A program made the position numbers and the translations under genes. A DNA stretch of 64,000 bases, taken from assembly GCF_017591425.1 (NCBI RefSeq), contig NW_024465885.1, positions 45,503,001-45,567,000 of the forward strand, given 5' to 3'. The stretch is from Ochotona curzoniae (taxonomy: Eukaryota; Chordata; Mammalia; Lagomorpha; Ochotonidae). Below the pieces are notes generated by a model. It had not been told where the DNA came from, did not search any database, and worked only from the letters and a program-made list of their open reading frames with translations. Below are positions 24,501-34,397 of the stretch, piece by piece (the first letter of the stretch is position 1; each line of letters starts with the position of its first letter).

Positions 24501-25261
24501 AAACAACATGTAAACAAACAGCAACGATATGCATATAGATGTAGTTACAGATGAAGAGTGTTGATGTCTTCAATTTATTTCAAATTGTATCAAAAATAAA
24601 ATGGATTATCTGCTGGATAAAGAGATAAATAGATAGATACTGCAAATCAAGTACAATTGTATATTTTATCAAATGAGTATATATGTGTATTTTCTGTATA
24701 ATCCTGCCAATTAAAAAAAAAGTTTCAAAAGATTTAGTTTCAAAATTAGGAAAGGACTGAAAAGTGAAATGCTTTCATCTCAAATAGAGTTGAGTCTATT
24801 TCAACATCAGTACCATCCAGCTTCAAAAATTACCAATATATTGCCAATATACAATTCCTTAAAGGATATGATACAGGGCGTTCGAAGTAAAATTAAACTC
24901 TCTCAAACTAAACCTGATTATCTAAGAGGTGCCTCGGTAGACCAGCAGATGTTTGTGTAGGAAGAAACATGGTTCCAGAATGTCAAGGAGCACTCGGTTT
25001 TGCAGTGGCTGACACTAAATGGGCTTGGTAAGGCATTATACCTGGCAGATCCACCTGCCATCTCTCATCTCCTGCTCAATGACCTTATAGAGGCCATAGA
25101 TGGTGAATGTGTGTGACTCATCCACAAATTCAACTCCTGGGAATCCACAACATGGAATGGAAAACATTATCATATCAGTATCTTGCAGCTGATGAGTAAC
25201 AAGGTAAAAAATCTTTTACTTCAATTCCCATCTGCACCTTTAAACTTTTACAGAAATTTTG
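21541..25261. other. Unassigned 3.7 kb stretch
   Basis: The longest stretch in which I identify nothing. The 161-codon + frame at 23166-23651 and the 119-codon frame ending at 21516 are not supported as genes; the latter lies in a SINE. An AT-rich subregion spans 24540-24760. Some old repeats probably remain here below what I can recognise by eye. Confidence 0.4.
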
Positions 25262-25560
25262 CTGACTTATTACTTTATTTGAGAGAGAGAGGAAGGGAGG
25301 AAGAGAGGAATCGGGAGACAGAGAGAGAAATCTTCCATTCACTGGTTCACTCTTTAAATGCCCACAACAGCTGGAGCTGGACCAGGCTGAAGGCAGGAAC
25401 CGGAAATTCAGTCTGGATCTCTGTGGGTGTCAAGGACCCGATAATTTGAGCCACTGCCTCTCCAATTGCATCTTAATAGAAAACTGGCCTTGGAAATAGA
25501 GCTGGGGCTTGAACCTAAGTGCTAGGATAGACAATACAAGTGTCCCAGATGCTCACCCTC
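25262..25560 (-). mobile_element. Lagomorph C-type SINE, diverged
   Basis: 'gacttattactttatttgag', a GA-rich run, 'cttccattcactggttcact', 'ctttaaatgcccacaacagc', 'aggctgaaggcaggaaccgg', 'gaaataga gctggggcttga' near 25493-25513 and 'caagtgtcccagatgctc' at the end. Confidence 0.8.
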
Positions 25561-25574
25561 CCCTTAAAAAAGTG

Positions 25575-25885
25575 GAACAGTGGATTATTTTATCCCAGCT
25601 TTATTAAAGTGCGACTGACAAAAAGTTTACATGTTTAAGGTGTACAGTTTGATGTTTTAATGCATGTCACCTTATGAAGTGACAATACAGTCAGGTTAAT
25701 TGTTAATATATTTGTCATCTCACGCAGTTACCTTTGTGTGTGTATTTGGTAAGAACTCATAAGATATGCTTCCCGAAAACTTTGAATACACAATACAAGA
25801 TTATCAACTATAGTTACTATGGTATACACTAGATATACATAACTTACTCATAACAGAAAGGTTGTAGACTTTGGCTAACATTTCC
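25575..25885 (-). mobile_element. Old L1 3'UTR, antisense
   Basis: 'ccagctttattaaagtgcga', 'aaggtgtacagtttgatgtt', 'tttgtcatctcacgcagtta', 'tcaactatagttactatggt', 'atacactagatatacataac' and 'gttgtagactttggctaaca' match the 3'UTR of old mammalian L1s in antisense order. Confidence 0.75.
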
Positions 25886-26189
25886 CCAAGGTCTGCATCT
25901 GAGCTCTCTGTGTATTGAGAGTCAACAGAATGAGTCTGTTTGTTCAATCTCTGACTTGCATAATAGATGACTACATCATAGAGCATAGCATGTGCAAACC
26001 AGATATCTAATGCACTTTGATTGGTGGAAGAGTAAATGCTTGAAGGAGGCTGAGCTTTATCAGAGACCCTTTGGAAGAGAAGGGAGGGTTATGAGTCATT
26101 GGAACAGGTAGATCTGATAGGGATCAAACTAATGTAAGGAAGGCATCAAAAAAGGAAGCAATGATTAACCCAGCAAGGAGCTGGAGGAA

Positions 26190-26385
26190 GGAGCAAGGTG
26201 CTCTAGAATCTCATGGCCACTGTCCAGTGCCCACTGGACTTGTGACCTGTGGAAAAATGCTAAATCTTTCTGGGCCTCAGCTTCCCCACCTGCTCATAAC
26301 ACTCATCTTAATAGGAGCACTTCCCATGAGAAACACAGTGAAGATTCATTTACATTTTCTTTAAAATGACGTAAAGTTCCTGACA
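26190..26385 (+). mobile_element. MIR SINE
   Basis: 'ggacttgtgacctgtggaaa', 'atgctaaatctttctgggcc', 'tcagcttccccacctgctca' and the trailing 'tcatcttaataggagc' follow the MIR core and 3' part in sense orientation. Confidence 0.7.
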
Positions 26386-26634
26386 GGTGACTTACATGAA
26401 GCCCTGAACAAATAAAGAGAACAAACAAACAAACAAAAAAAAACTTCTTCCACGTCTGGCCTAGCCTGTTTGACTGGCTCAAACTAGAAATGAAGAAAAA
26501 CATCACCACGTCCCGCGTCCATTGGGATGTGTTGGAGGGCACCTGGCTGAATTCTAAGAAGGCAATAGAAGAGGTCACTGAAGTCAAGTGAAGAGGTTTG
26601 AAAGAGTGACCCAGTGTCTAGAAAGTTCTTTCTC

Positions 26635-26815
26635 TCTTAAGTAGCTTTGCAGGGATATAATTCATGTATCACGCAATTCAACCACTTAAAGTATACACTC
26701 CAGTGGGTCTCAGTAGGTTGCACACCCATGTAACCACCGGCACGATCCATGTAGAATACATTTTACCATGTAGAGTACAAGCCCTGTAACTGTTAGTAGT
26801 CACTTTTTATTCCCT
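26635..26815 (-). mobile_element. Old L1 3'UTR, antisense (second segment)
   Basis: 'gcagggatataattcatgta', 'caaccacttaaagtatacac', 'ttgcacacccatgtaaccac' and 'gttagtagtcactttttatt' match the antisense of an old L1 3'UTR. It may belong to the same insertion event as 25575-25885 or to a different L1. Confidence 0.7.
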
Positions 26816-27199
26816 GAGGTTAATCCTACTTGAAGAGATGTCCAGTGGAGATAAATCCCAGGCCTGTGGCACATAGAGAAGAAAACTTGGAGTTAATCTG
26901 ATTACCATGGGACAGCTGCAATCCCAAAGATGCAGATAGAGGGCAGAGAACAGGGAGGGAAGGAAATGCCTTTCCCTGTCAAGTCACTATTTGTACAACA
27001 CCAGCAATGATTATTAAATACTTTGTATTTCCATCGTTAGTAATTGCCTCCCCTGCATGTAATTCTGGCTAAGGATGAAATAGAAGAGATGAAAGCCTTG
27101 GAGGTATCACACTGCCAGATCAAAGAAGAGTGTTTGAAGAACAATTTCCAATTCCATAGCCTTTCAAAAAATTAAATTTATGTCTAGAAATTTTAATTT

Positions 27200-27357
27200 G
27201 TTGTCTCTGAAAAGCACAGAGACATGCTCCATCTGTGGGTTCACTGCCCAGTGCCTACAAAAGCCAGGCCAAACGTTGGAGCCAGGAATTCAATCCAGGT
27301 CTCCCACATAGATGGTAGAGTCCAATTACTCAAATCATCATTTGCCCCTCAAAGAGG
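27200..27357 (-). mobile_element. C-type SINE, short and old
   Basis: 'gctccatctgtgggttcact', 'gcccagtgcctacaaaagcc', 'agccaggaattcaatccagg', 'tctcccacatagatggtaga' and 'tcaaatcatcatttgcccc'. The tail and the centre are missing. Confidence 0.6.
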
Positions 27358-28111
27358 AATAAGAAGCAGGGGATGCAAGATTTGAACCAGTCACTCTGGC
27401 ATGTAGCATCATTCATTTGATAAATGTATGGTGACCTGCTCTACAGGAATTCCAGTGCAACTTGTGCGAAGTTCATGATCAACAGTGCTTTTTCCTAGTT
27501 TCCTATTCCTGTTCACCTGGAGAGTCATTCCTGATGACAGGGCAAATTCAGTCCATTGTATTCACTTCTCTGATGCACAAATGATGGAATTTAATGCTGA
27601 AAAAGTTCAATAGCAGTAATAAGGAAGTGCTGCAGAACAAAATAACTTCCTGAAGAAATGGAAAATGAGTGCTTTATTACATAGCCCTACCTAAATAGCA
27701 TGTAATGGACAGCAAAGCGAAAATTGCTGCTGGTCGGGAACTGCATTCAGAAAGACCCAGGTGAACAACCCCCTCTGAAATCCCACATCCAACACATGGC
27801 CCTAATCTTCAAGTACTCCCGTCAATTAATAAAATGGCAACTTGAAGTTAATGAACACTTTTTAGCATGAGTTCTTAGTATCATTTTGCATATGAGCTGA
27901 AGTTATATGATAGAAACAAGAATATCAACAGAATAGTTCTTTTTCTCTGCAAAGGTAAAAAGCTCTTTGGTGTTGTCGTGAGGATACATGAGGCTCGGTT
28001 TAGTGCAGTGATCTTCCAAGACACAGTGTCAATAGCACTGGGATGTTTCTAACATTGCCCTAAGATTTTGTGGAAGGATGCAGAAATTTTACTGGGCTTC
28101 CAAATCTTAAG

Positions 28112-28115
<4 letters not shown>
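27358..28115. other. Unassigned DNA
   Basis: No gene or nameable repeat is visible. Confidence 0.45.

Positions 28116-28162
<47 letters not shown>
28116..28162. repeat. (AC)23 microsatellite
   Basis: Uninterrupted AC/CA dinucleotides. Confidence 0.97.
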
Positions 28163-28163
<1 letters not shown>

Positions 28164-28599
28164 TCTATGTGGGAGGGCTTGCTCCAGTATTTGCTGAAAA
28201 TCTGCTCTTGTTTGTCAGCCTTTTAGGTATGTGGAAAATTTCTATATATCTTTTATTGTAGTGTTAATAGGAAATACCCAACATGTAAAACCTAAAGGAA
28301 AATACATACGATTTTGGCCCATAAGGAACCAGACAGAAGCGTGTAAGATAAATAAGGAAATGCTTCCCAGCAACTCTTTCAAATTGCCGTTTTGCTTCCT
28401 TTTACCAAATTCGTGCATTCCAAGCATAAATCTCGGAGGCATTCCTTTGAAATGGAGTCAAGTGATGCACCTCACTGGAGGAATCCACCTATGAGAAAGC
28501 CCTTCCGACACAGAGCAGCTTATCCTACAAGACCAGAGCATGAATGACAGCTGTTCTGCAGTAACTCATCGGCCCCTAAACCCGAGTCTTCTAAAAACC

Positions 28600-28900
28600 A
28601 AGGTTCATTTCTCATGCATACTCTATGACAGTGCTTTAAAATTTCATGAAAAATGGAATTAAAAGGCATGCTTATTTCTCAGCAAAACATGTTTGAAATC
28701 CATGCATAGTTTCTCCTCTTTTGGACAAATTACAGTAATTCAGCACAGCCTGGCACTGCGGTTGATAGGTGTGTGACCCCTGTGCTATTATGTGATCAAG
28801 CAAAATGTGTGTGATCGACAACTGCTTTAAGTTGTGAGACTGTTCTTAAACCGGAAGGTGTTTGGGAGTATCTTTTTGTAGCTTCCAAAACTTGTTCTTG
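28600..28900. promoter_or_regulatory. Candidate conserved noncoding block
   Basis: Unique, repeat-free sequence with balanced composition and motif-like patches such as 'acaaattacagtaattcagc' and 'ttatgtgatcaagcaaaatg'. There is no direct evidence of function; the call rests only on complexity and the absence of repeat structure. Confidence 0.2.
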
Positions 28901-29249
28901 TGTAACTTTAGGATAAATTAGACTCACATAGCCATATCCCAAAGGTCTCTTTGGAAAAAAGCAATGCCTTGGTTAGCCCCTGTGATTCCGTTGGAATTGG
29001 GACTATATAATGTTTCATAGATGCTTTTGCTGCTGATACTTTTATTTAAAAATACCAGAAGTTTATTGAAACTGGAGAACTATCCAAATCTCTAAAAGAC
29101 ATCTAAAATTCCAAAAAAGTCTTTGGGTCGAAGATTATTTAAACAGCCATAAAGGACTCAATAAATGTCTTGAATCTTTGGCATCGCATTGTTGGAAACT
29201 GGGTCAGGTGGGACAAGGCTCAAAGCATTTTACACACCCAGTTCGATTG

Positions 29250-29395
29250 AAGAGCTTACTGTATGACAGGTACAGTTCTAGGATTTATGCATGACAATCT
29301 CAAATTCTGCAACCACAGCATGAGGGAGAAACCAAGGCATAAGGTGCTATATGATTCATTTGTCTAATCAGTGAGTCCAGAATTTGGTCTTAAGC
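29250..29395 (-). mobile_element. MIR SINE, antisense, diverged
   Basis: 'agagcttactgtatgacagg', 'tacagttctaggatttatgc', 'atgagggagaaaccaaggca' and the following text follow the antisense MIR order (last-exon 'acttactatgtgccagg' motif, then 'gaggaaactgaggca'). Confidence 0.5.
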
Positions 29396-30379
29396 AGATT
29401 CACTTACCCGTCTCTGACTTTGACCACACTCTATTGTGTACTATCTTTCCATGAACCAGAAAAAGAGTTAGGGCTACGGAAGCAAAATAAAACAAAAACA
29501 CAAAAATCCTTGCTGTACAGTCAACAGTAATTAATTCATAAATAAAGTATATGAAAATAAACTGGTCCGAGATAGTCAACACAGTTGTGCTCTTCTTTAT
29601 TTTTTTGTTTTTTAATTTTGCATTTACTCATTCGTCATGCTCATCATGCTCACCATGGCAGTAGAAGTTACGTCTGCCAAAGCTCCAGAGTAAGAGAGGT
29701 TTGCTGGTTGTTAACATGATCTCGAAGTCAATATGCCAAACATTTCTTAATTCCTCCATGGGTATCATGCAGCCAATGACACTGTATCTAGCACGAGGAC
29801 TTCAGGAACAGTCTAACCCTGGTGTATTGGTCTCATTCACTCATTCCTCAAGTAGCTATAAAGAGCCCTAATAGCCTCTTATTTGCATAATGCAAGGGTC
29901 AGGTGGCCTATGTCTCAGATATTTTCTAATAACTACCTTTTATTATTTGATGGCTCCCGAGTGTTTCCTCGTGGAAGGCGGTCTGTTCTTGGCGGAGGAT
30001 GTCTTCACTCACTCAAGGAAGTCCTTTATTAGCTAAAGCTCTACAAATCTGTCGTGACCGGCCATTTGCAGCAGAAAGCATTTGTTCATTCATTGACTAC
30101 AGGATAAAAATGTCCTGAATGTGAGATGAGCATTAGTAACCATCTAGTCGAATAACAGCCGTGTATCCTCTCGGATGCACACAGCTCTTTAGAAGGAACA
30201 ATGAAAAAAAAATACACAAATGTGCTTCTCTTTGAGGGCCAAGATAAAAATCTCCAGGTATCCGTTTAGAGGCTGTAATCTGCTTTGAACTGTGGCTCAA
30301 GTTATTTCCATGAACATCCTCTGCTTCCACGCAACGGTTACCATATAAGACAGCACCCTACAAATCACATTGTTTGAAA
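29396..30379. other. Unassigned DNA
   Basis: No gene. A T-rich stretch at 29595-29620 might be an old poly(A) tail remnant in antisense, but no element follows it clearly. Confidence 0.45.
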
Positions 30380-30800
30380 GTTACCAGAGAGAGGAGAGGG
30401 GAGGGGGAAAACACACACACACAGAGCGCTGTTAATGAAAACCAGTCGATGCTGTGCAAGGATTCGTCTGCGGCGCTCCCGGCTGGGCCGGTGCCTTGGC
30501 GGCTGTGCATTCTTTCTTGCCTGTGCTGTTTGAACTGCAGCCAATGGTGCAATCTTAAATCTGTAAGAGCTGTTGTTTAAATCTGAGCAAGGGAGTGGGG
30601 GCAAGCTTTGTGTTTTAAGTGAGAAAGGAGCTCCATCTTGTATTACATCGAAAAAGTGAGTGCTGAGGAGATGGTTTTCACTGTGCTGCAGCACAATGCC
30701 TCTGGTCATTTTTTGGATTGTCTACTGACACTTTTTCACGGCACAAATGTCAAAAATCTCACTTCTCCTCTTGCTGTAGGTAGGAGAGGAATAGCATGAA
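30380..30800. promoter_or_regulatory. Small GC-rich, CpG-containing unique island
   Basis: In an AT-rich setting, 30440-30505 holds a cluster of CpGs ('cagtcgatgctgtgcaagga', 'ttcgtctgcggcgctcccgg', 'gccggtgccttggcggctgt'). It is followed by unique sequence with a 12-bp palindrome 'gtgctgcagcac' near 30682-30693. No repeat is recognised. Candidate promoter or first exon of a noncoding transcript, or a conserved enhancer. Frames of 64-114 codons across it on both strands show no domain. Function is inference only. Confidence 0.3.
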
Positions 30801-31149
30801 ACACCTGGTCTTACTCAAAGAAGGTTGGGGCTAGGTTAATTTTACAGTTGAAAGCTCCACGGGGAGAATATGTTTTAATGTTTGCTAATAGAGAGAAGGA
30901 CTACCAAAGGAAATTACGAAAAGTAATGCTTCATCCTCGAGTTTAACAGATGCATGGTGATCAGCAAAGGAGACCCAGGCATTTTGACTTTAACCAAACC
31001 AACTTCAAGGGGAGTTATTCATATTTGCTAAAAGACAAATGTGAAGATGTAGAAAAATAAAACCTGTCAGTACGCATATCCTAAACACTTGGACGTAAAA
31101 TATTTTATAAACATAATATTTTTATGTGTTTGTGTGTGTGTACAGATAT

Positions 31150-31366
31150 AAAGATGAGATAAGCTGGGCCAAGGCAAAGCCAGGAGGTGGGAAGCCAATG
31201 TGGTCTCCAGAATGGGTGGCCTGGTCCCCACTTAAGCTACCACCTGCTGCCCTCTAGAGAATGTGATTTACCAAAAAGCTGGAATTCAAAGTGGAGCTGG
31301 ACTGAAACTCAGGCACTCCAATAGGAAACACAAACATCCTTGGTGCTTGCTGGTAACATTTTTCTT
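31150..31366 (-). mobile_element. C-type SINE, diverged
   Basis: 'agctgggccaaggcaaagcc', 'aggaggtgggaagccaatgt', 'ggtctccagaatgggtggcc', 'attcaaagtggagctggact' and 'ctcaggcactccaataggaa' follow the minus-strand SINE order of an older subtype. Confidence 0.65.
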
Positions 31367-32107
31367 CAGTTTTCTTTTTTTGGGAATGTTTTAAAGTACT
31401 CTTACACATACATGGACACACGGGTGATAAAGCGATAGATAAGGACGCAGATGTAGACTGGGTTAGGGTCTGAATCTCTAAATCTGGGCAAATCTCCACT
31501 TCCAGGCTCTGTTTTGGGACAGGTCTTTCCACTTACCAGGGAGTGGTTTGGGGGCCCAGAGGAGCATTTTGTCGGCAGCTCAAGCTGTGGGATTCTGGCA
31601 CAAGGTTTTAACTCCATTCCATTCAGGGAAGCCTGCATCCCTTAGGCTGCAAGTGTGGCCCCTGCTTGCTTTGAAGGGCTTTCAGAATGAGACAGCGTGT
31701 TTTTTTTCACTGGGACTCAAGGCTCCTCAGGCGAAGTCTTTCAAAGGCAGGTGTGAAAGTTATCCCTGTTTGTTCAGAAATGAGTCACTGTCTCCTGGCT
31801 GCCGCTGCTTAGCTCAAGTCGGAAAGGTCAAATGAAGTACTGGTTCACATGAAGATGTTCTGACTTTTCAGCTCCGCCCTCCCACCTCCCCCACCCCCAA
31901 GGAGTCTATGAATTCATATGACCTGATAGAGCCCAGCAACCCTGCTTCTCTCCTTATACGTGCCCAGGGACACTACGGCCAGACAACCATGGAGCTGCTG
32001 ACCCATCAGAAAGCCAGGAAGGGCAAAGAAGTCTGGAATTCACAGGCAACAGGATTCAAAGGGCGATGCTGAAACAGACCTTCCTGGTAAAAAGGGTAAA
32101 TAGCTTT
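31367..32107. other. Unassigned DNA
   Basis: No supportable gene. Includes a short C-rich run at 31865-31900 ('ctcccacctcccccaccccc'). Confidence 0.45.
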
Positions 32108-32552
32108 AAGAAATCATTTAATTATTTATTTGAGTTTCAGAGTTACAGGGAGGCAGACACATACAGTAACACACACACACAGAACGAGAGGGAGAGGAGA
32201 GGAGAGGAAAAGAGAGGAGAGGAGAGGAGAGGAGAGGAGAGGAGAGGAGAGGAGAGGAGAGGAGAGGAGAGGAGAGGAGAGGAGAGGAGAGGTCAGGTCT
32301 TCCATCCACTGATTCACTCTCTGGATGGCCTTAATGGTCAAGGGTGAGTCAGGCCCAAGCCAGGAGCTTCCTATGGGCTCCAGTGTGTTTGGCAGGAGCC
32401 TGGGTACTTGGGCGATTATCCACTGCATTCCCATTCACATTAGCAGACAAGTTATATTGGCAGTGGAGCATCTGGGATGCAAAACAGTGCCCATGTGGGT
32501 GTCAGGATTGCAGTTACAGCTTGATTTGATGTGCAATAACACTAGCCTCTAA
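32108..32552 (-). mobile_element. C-type SINE enlarged by an internal (GGAGA)n tract
   Basis: Inverted tail 'aatcatttaattatttattt', 'gagtttcagagttacaggga', then the expanded GA tract, then 'cttccatccactgattcact', 'gatggccttaatggtcaagg', 'agccaggagcttcctatggg' and 'cagtgcccatgtgggtgtca'. The tract sits where other copies have a short GA-rich stretch, so it grew from the SINE itself. Confidence 0.85.
32191..32292. repeat. (GGAGA)20 pentanucleotide microsatellite
   Basis: About 20 near-perfect GGAGA units with one variant (gaaaaga near 32206-32212). The + strand is pure purine. Flanked on the left by a short (AC)n. Confidence 0.95.
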
Positions 32553-33404
32553 AGGTGAATAATGCAATGGCCATTGGTTTCACCGAAGATAAGATATATT
32601 TTGCTTTGTCCTAAATGCGAGAAGTTTCTCATGGAATCAGTGTTAATGAAAACACTTTGAGACTGCTCCTTTAGAGTCAGATGAAAATAAAGTGTTTAGG
32701 TATCATCCCTTGAAAGAGAGCCCAGAGTTTTCTCTGTTTTCTCCAGGGATTGTGGTTAACAGAATCAGGCCCTTGTGGAATTATCCTTTCTGTTAGAACT
32801 GCTGTGTGATCTCAAAGGAGCCTGCGCAGCAGCAAATCAAGGCAGACATTATCTACGCTGAGCTCTCTGCTTTCTCCCTGGTCTCCTTATTTGCAGAACC
32901 TGTTTCCCCTGGAGTGCCTGAAGACACTGAACATTACATTTACAAGGCCACCCCAAAGTTTGGTTGTACTTGCTGCAGACTGGGAACTGAGGGCAAACCA
33001 TCTGGGGAACTCGTGGGAAAAATTTTACTCCTTAATTACAAAGCGGTATGTAGGAATACAGGGCTTTCCTTTTCTGGCCAGATGTCACAGGTTTACAAGT
33101 TATCTTGGTGACATCTCCATCCGTATACTTGGGGCCCATGTCTTTGATGGCATTATCGAGGTAGCAATGTTCCCAAGGTCCCATCTACCCTGAAACATCC
33201 TATAAACTGCATAGCACTGGAACCTCTGTCCTTCAGAATAGTGGGAAGCTTTGACAGAACTGTTTTGTCCACAGAAGCTACCTCTTAGTAGTGGTGAGTC
33301 TCAAGGCCTCACAACAGGAAATGAAAGTTCAAAGAGAGCAGTGAAGTCAGGAATTGGTGCTGCAATGAGAATCCCCAGCAGAAGCAGATGCACTCTAATG
33401 TAGT
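32553..33404. other. Unassigned unique DNA
   Basis: No gene is supported. 32690-33010 is unique and moderately GC-rich. Overlapping frames of about 100 codons at 32806-33193 carry no recognisable domain. Confidence 0.45.
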
Positions 33405-33707
33405 AGCAGGCAATGCTTAGAGAGAAGAAGAGACACAGAGAAAAATCTTCCATCCACTCATTCATTCTCCAAGTGGCCACAACAACCAGAGCTGAGCCAG
33501 TCCAAAGCCTGGAGCCAGGAGGTTCTTCTGGATCTCCCATGCAGTTTCAGGGTCCCAAGGTTTCAGGCCCTCCTCTCTTGTTTTCCCAGGTCACAGACAG
33601 CTAGATGGGAATTGGAGAAGTTGGACAAGAACTGGTACCCGTATGGGATGGCACATGCAAGGTAAGGGAGGTGAGGGATTAACCACTGAGCCATCTCACC
33701 GGCCCCT
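33405..33707 (-). mobile_element. Lagomorph C-type SINE
   Basis: 'agagaagaagagacacagag', 'cttccatccactcattcatt', 'ctccaagtggccacaacaac', 'gagctgagccagtccaaagc', 'agggtcccaaggtttcaggc', 'gtacccgtatgggatggcac' and the head-end 'gagccatctcaccggcccc'. The A/T tail is mostly lost. Confidence 0.9.
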
Positions 33708-34007
33708 GAAGCTAAGCTTTAAAAGTTAAGGAACTTTTTAAAGAAGAAAAACGTTAATTCCATGTGGAATACAAACCTGGGCTCTGTGAATTGTATGTCT
33801 CTTCTTTTTCTAACACTCGTTAACATTTAGACACACAGAAAAATCACTAGGGAAACGTCAAATAAAGGAATTTATTAATGAGCTGAAAATTTCCTGTTGG
33901 CATCTTGTCTTTTCTAGGTGTTGATCTATAGCTTGTGTTTATGGTTTGTGGACTTGAAGGCCTGGAAGGTCCACTGGCCTTGCTTGAGGACTTGATGAAG
34001 GTAAACT

Positions 34008-34175
34008 GACTTATAGCATCAGTGTGAAGGTAGAAAGTGGTTCAAATCCCTGCCTGACCTTGAGTAGCTGTGAGAATTGCTTTGCTCAGGCCTGAGCGTC
34101 AATTTCCTTGTCTTTAACATGGAAATAATAGAAGTATTTGTCTTATAGATTTTTTTTGGTGGGGGAGGGTAATGG
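34008..34175 (+). mobile_element. MIR SINE
   Basis: 'gtggttcaaatccctgcctg', 'accttgagtagctgtgagaa', 'tgagcgtcaatttccttgtc' and 'tttaacatggaaataataga' follow the MIR order closely; the 3' end is degraded. Confidence 0.8.
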
Positions 34176-34397
34176 TAAATTCAATAAATCAAATAAAGCC
34201 ATTTGGTGGTATGTAGGGACATAGGAATTACTGACGTAGTTAGTGACTGTGACAATGTTTATGACCTCCTTCACTGCATGGTACTGAGGTTCACAGCAGC
34301 TGAAATAGTTCCTGAATGGCTCCCTGTGTGCTACACAAGTCCTAACAGGAGCAAAGAACCCCTGTCAGTCCTTATGCTTCTTATACTGATCATCGCT

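Noticed and set aside
30655..30720. Possible miRNA-like hairpin around the palindrome gtgctgcagcac
   Set aside because: Beyond the 12-bp palindrome the arms do not pair well enough for a pre-miRNA, and no known miRNA sequence is recognised.
32118..32434. Frames encoding repeated serine-leucine or arginine-glutamate blocks
   Set aside because: They are translations of the (GGAGA)n tract in the SINE.
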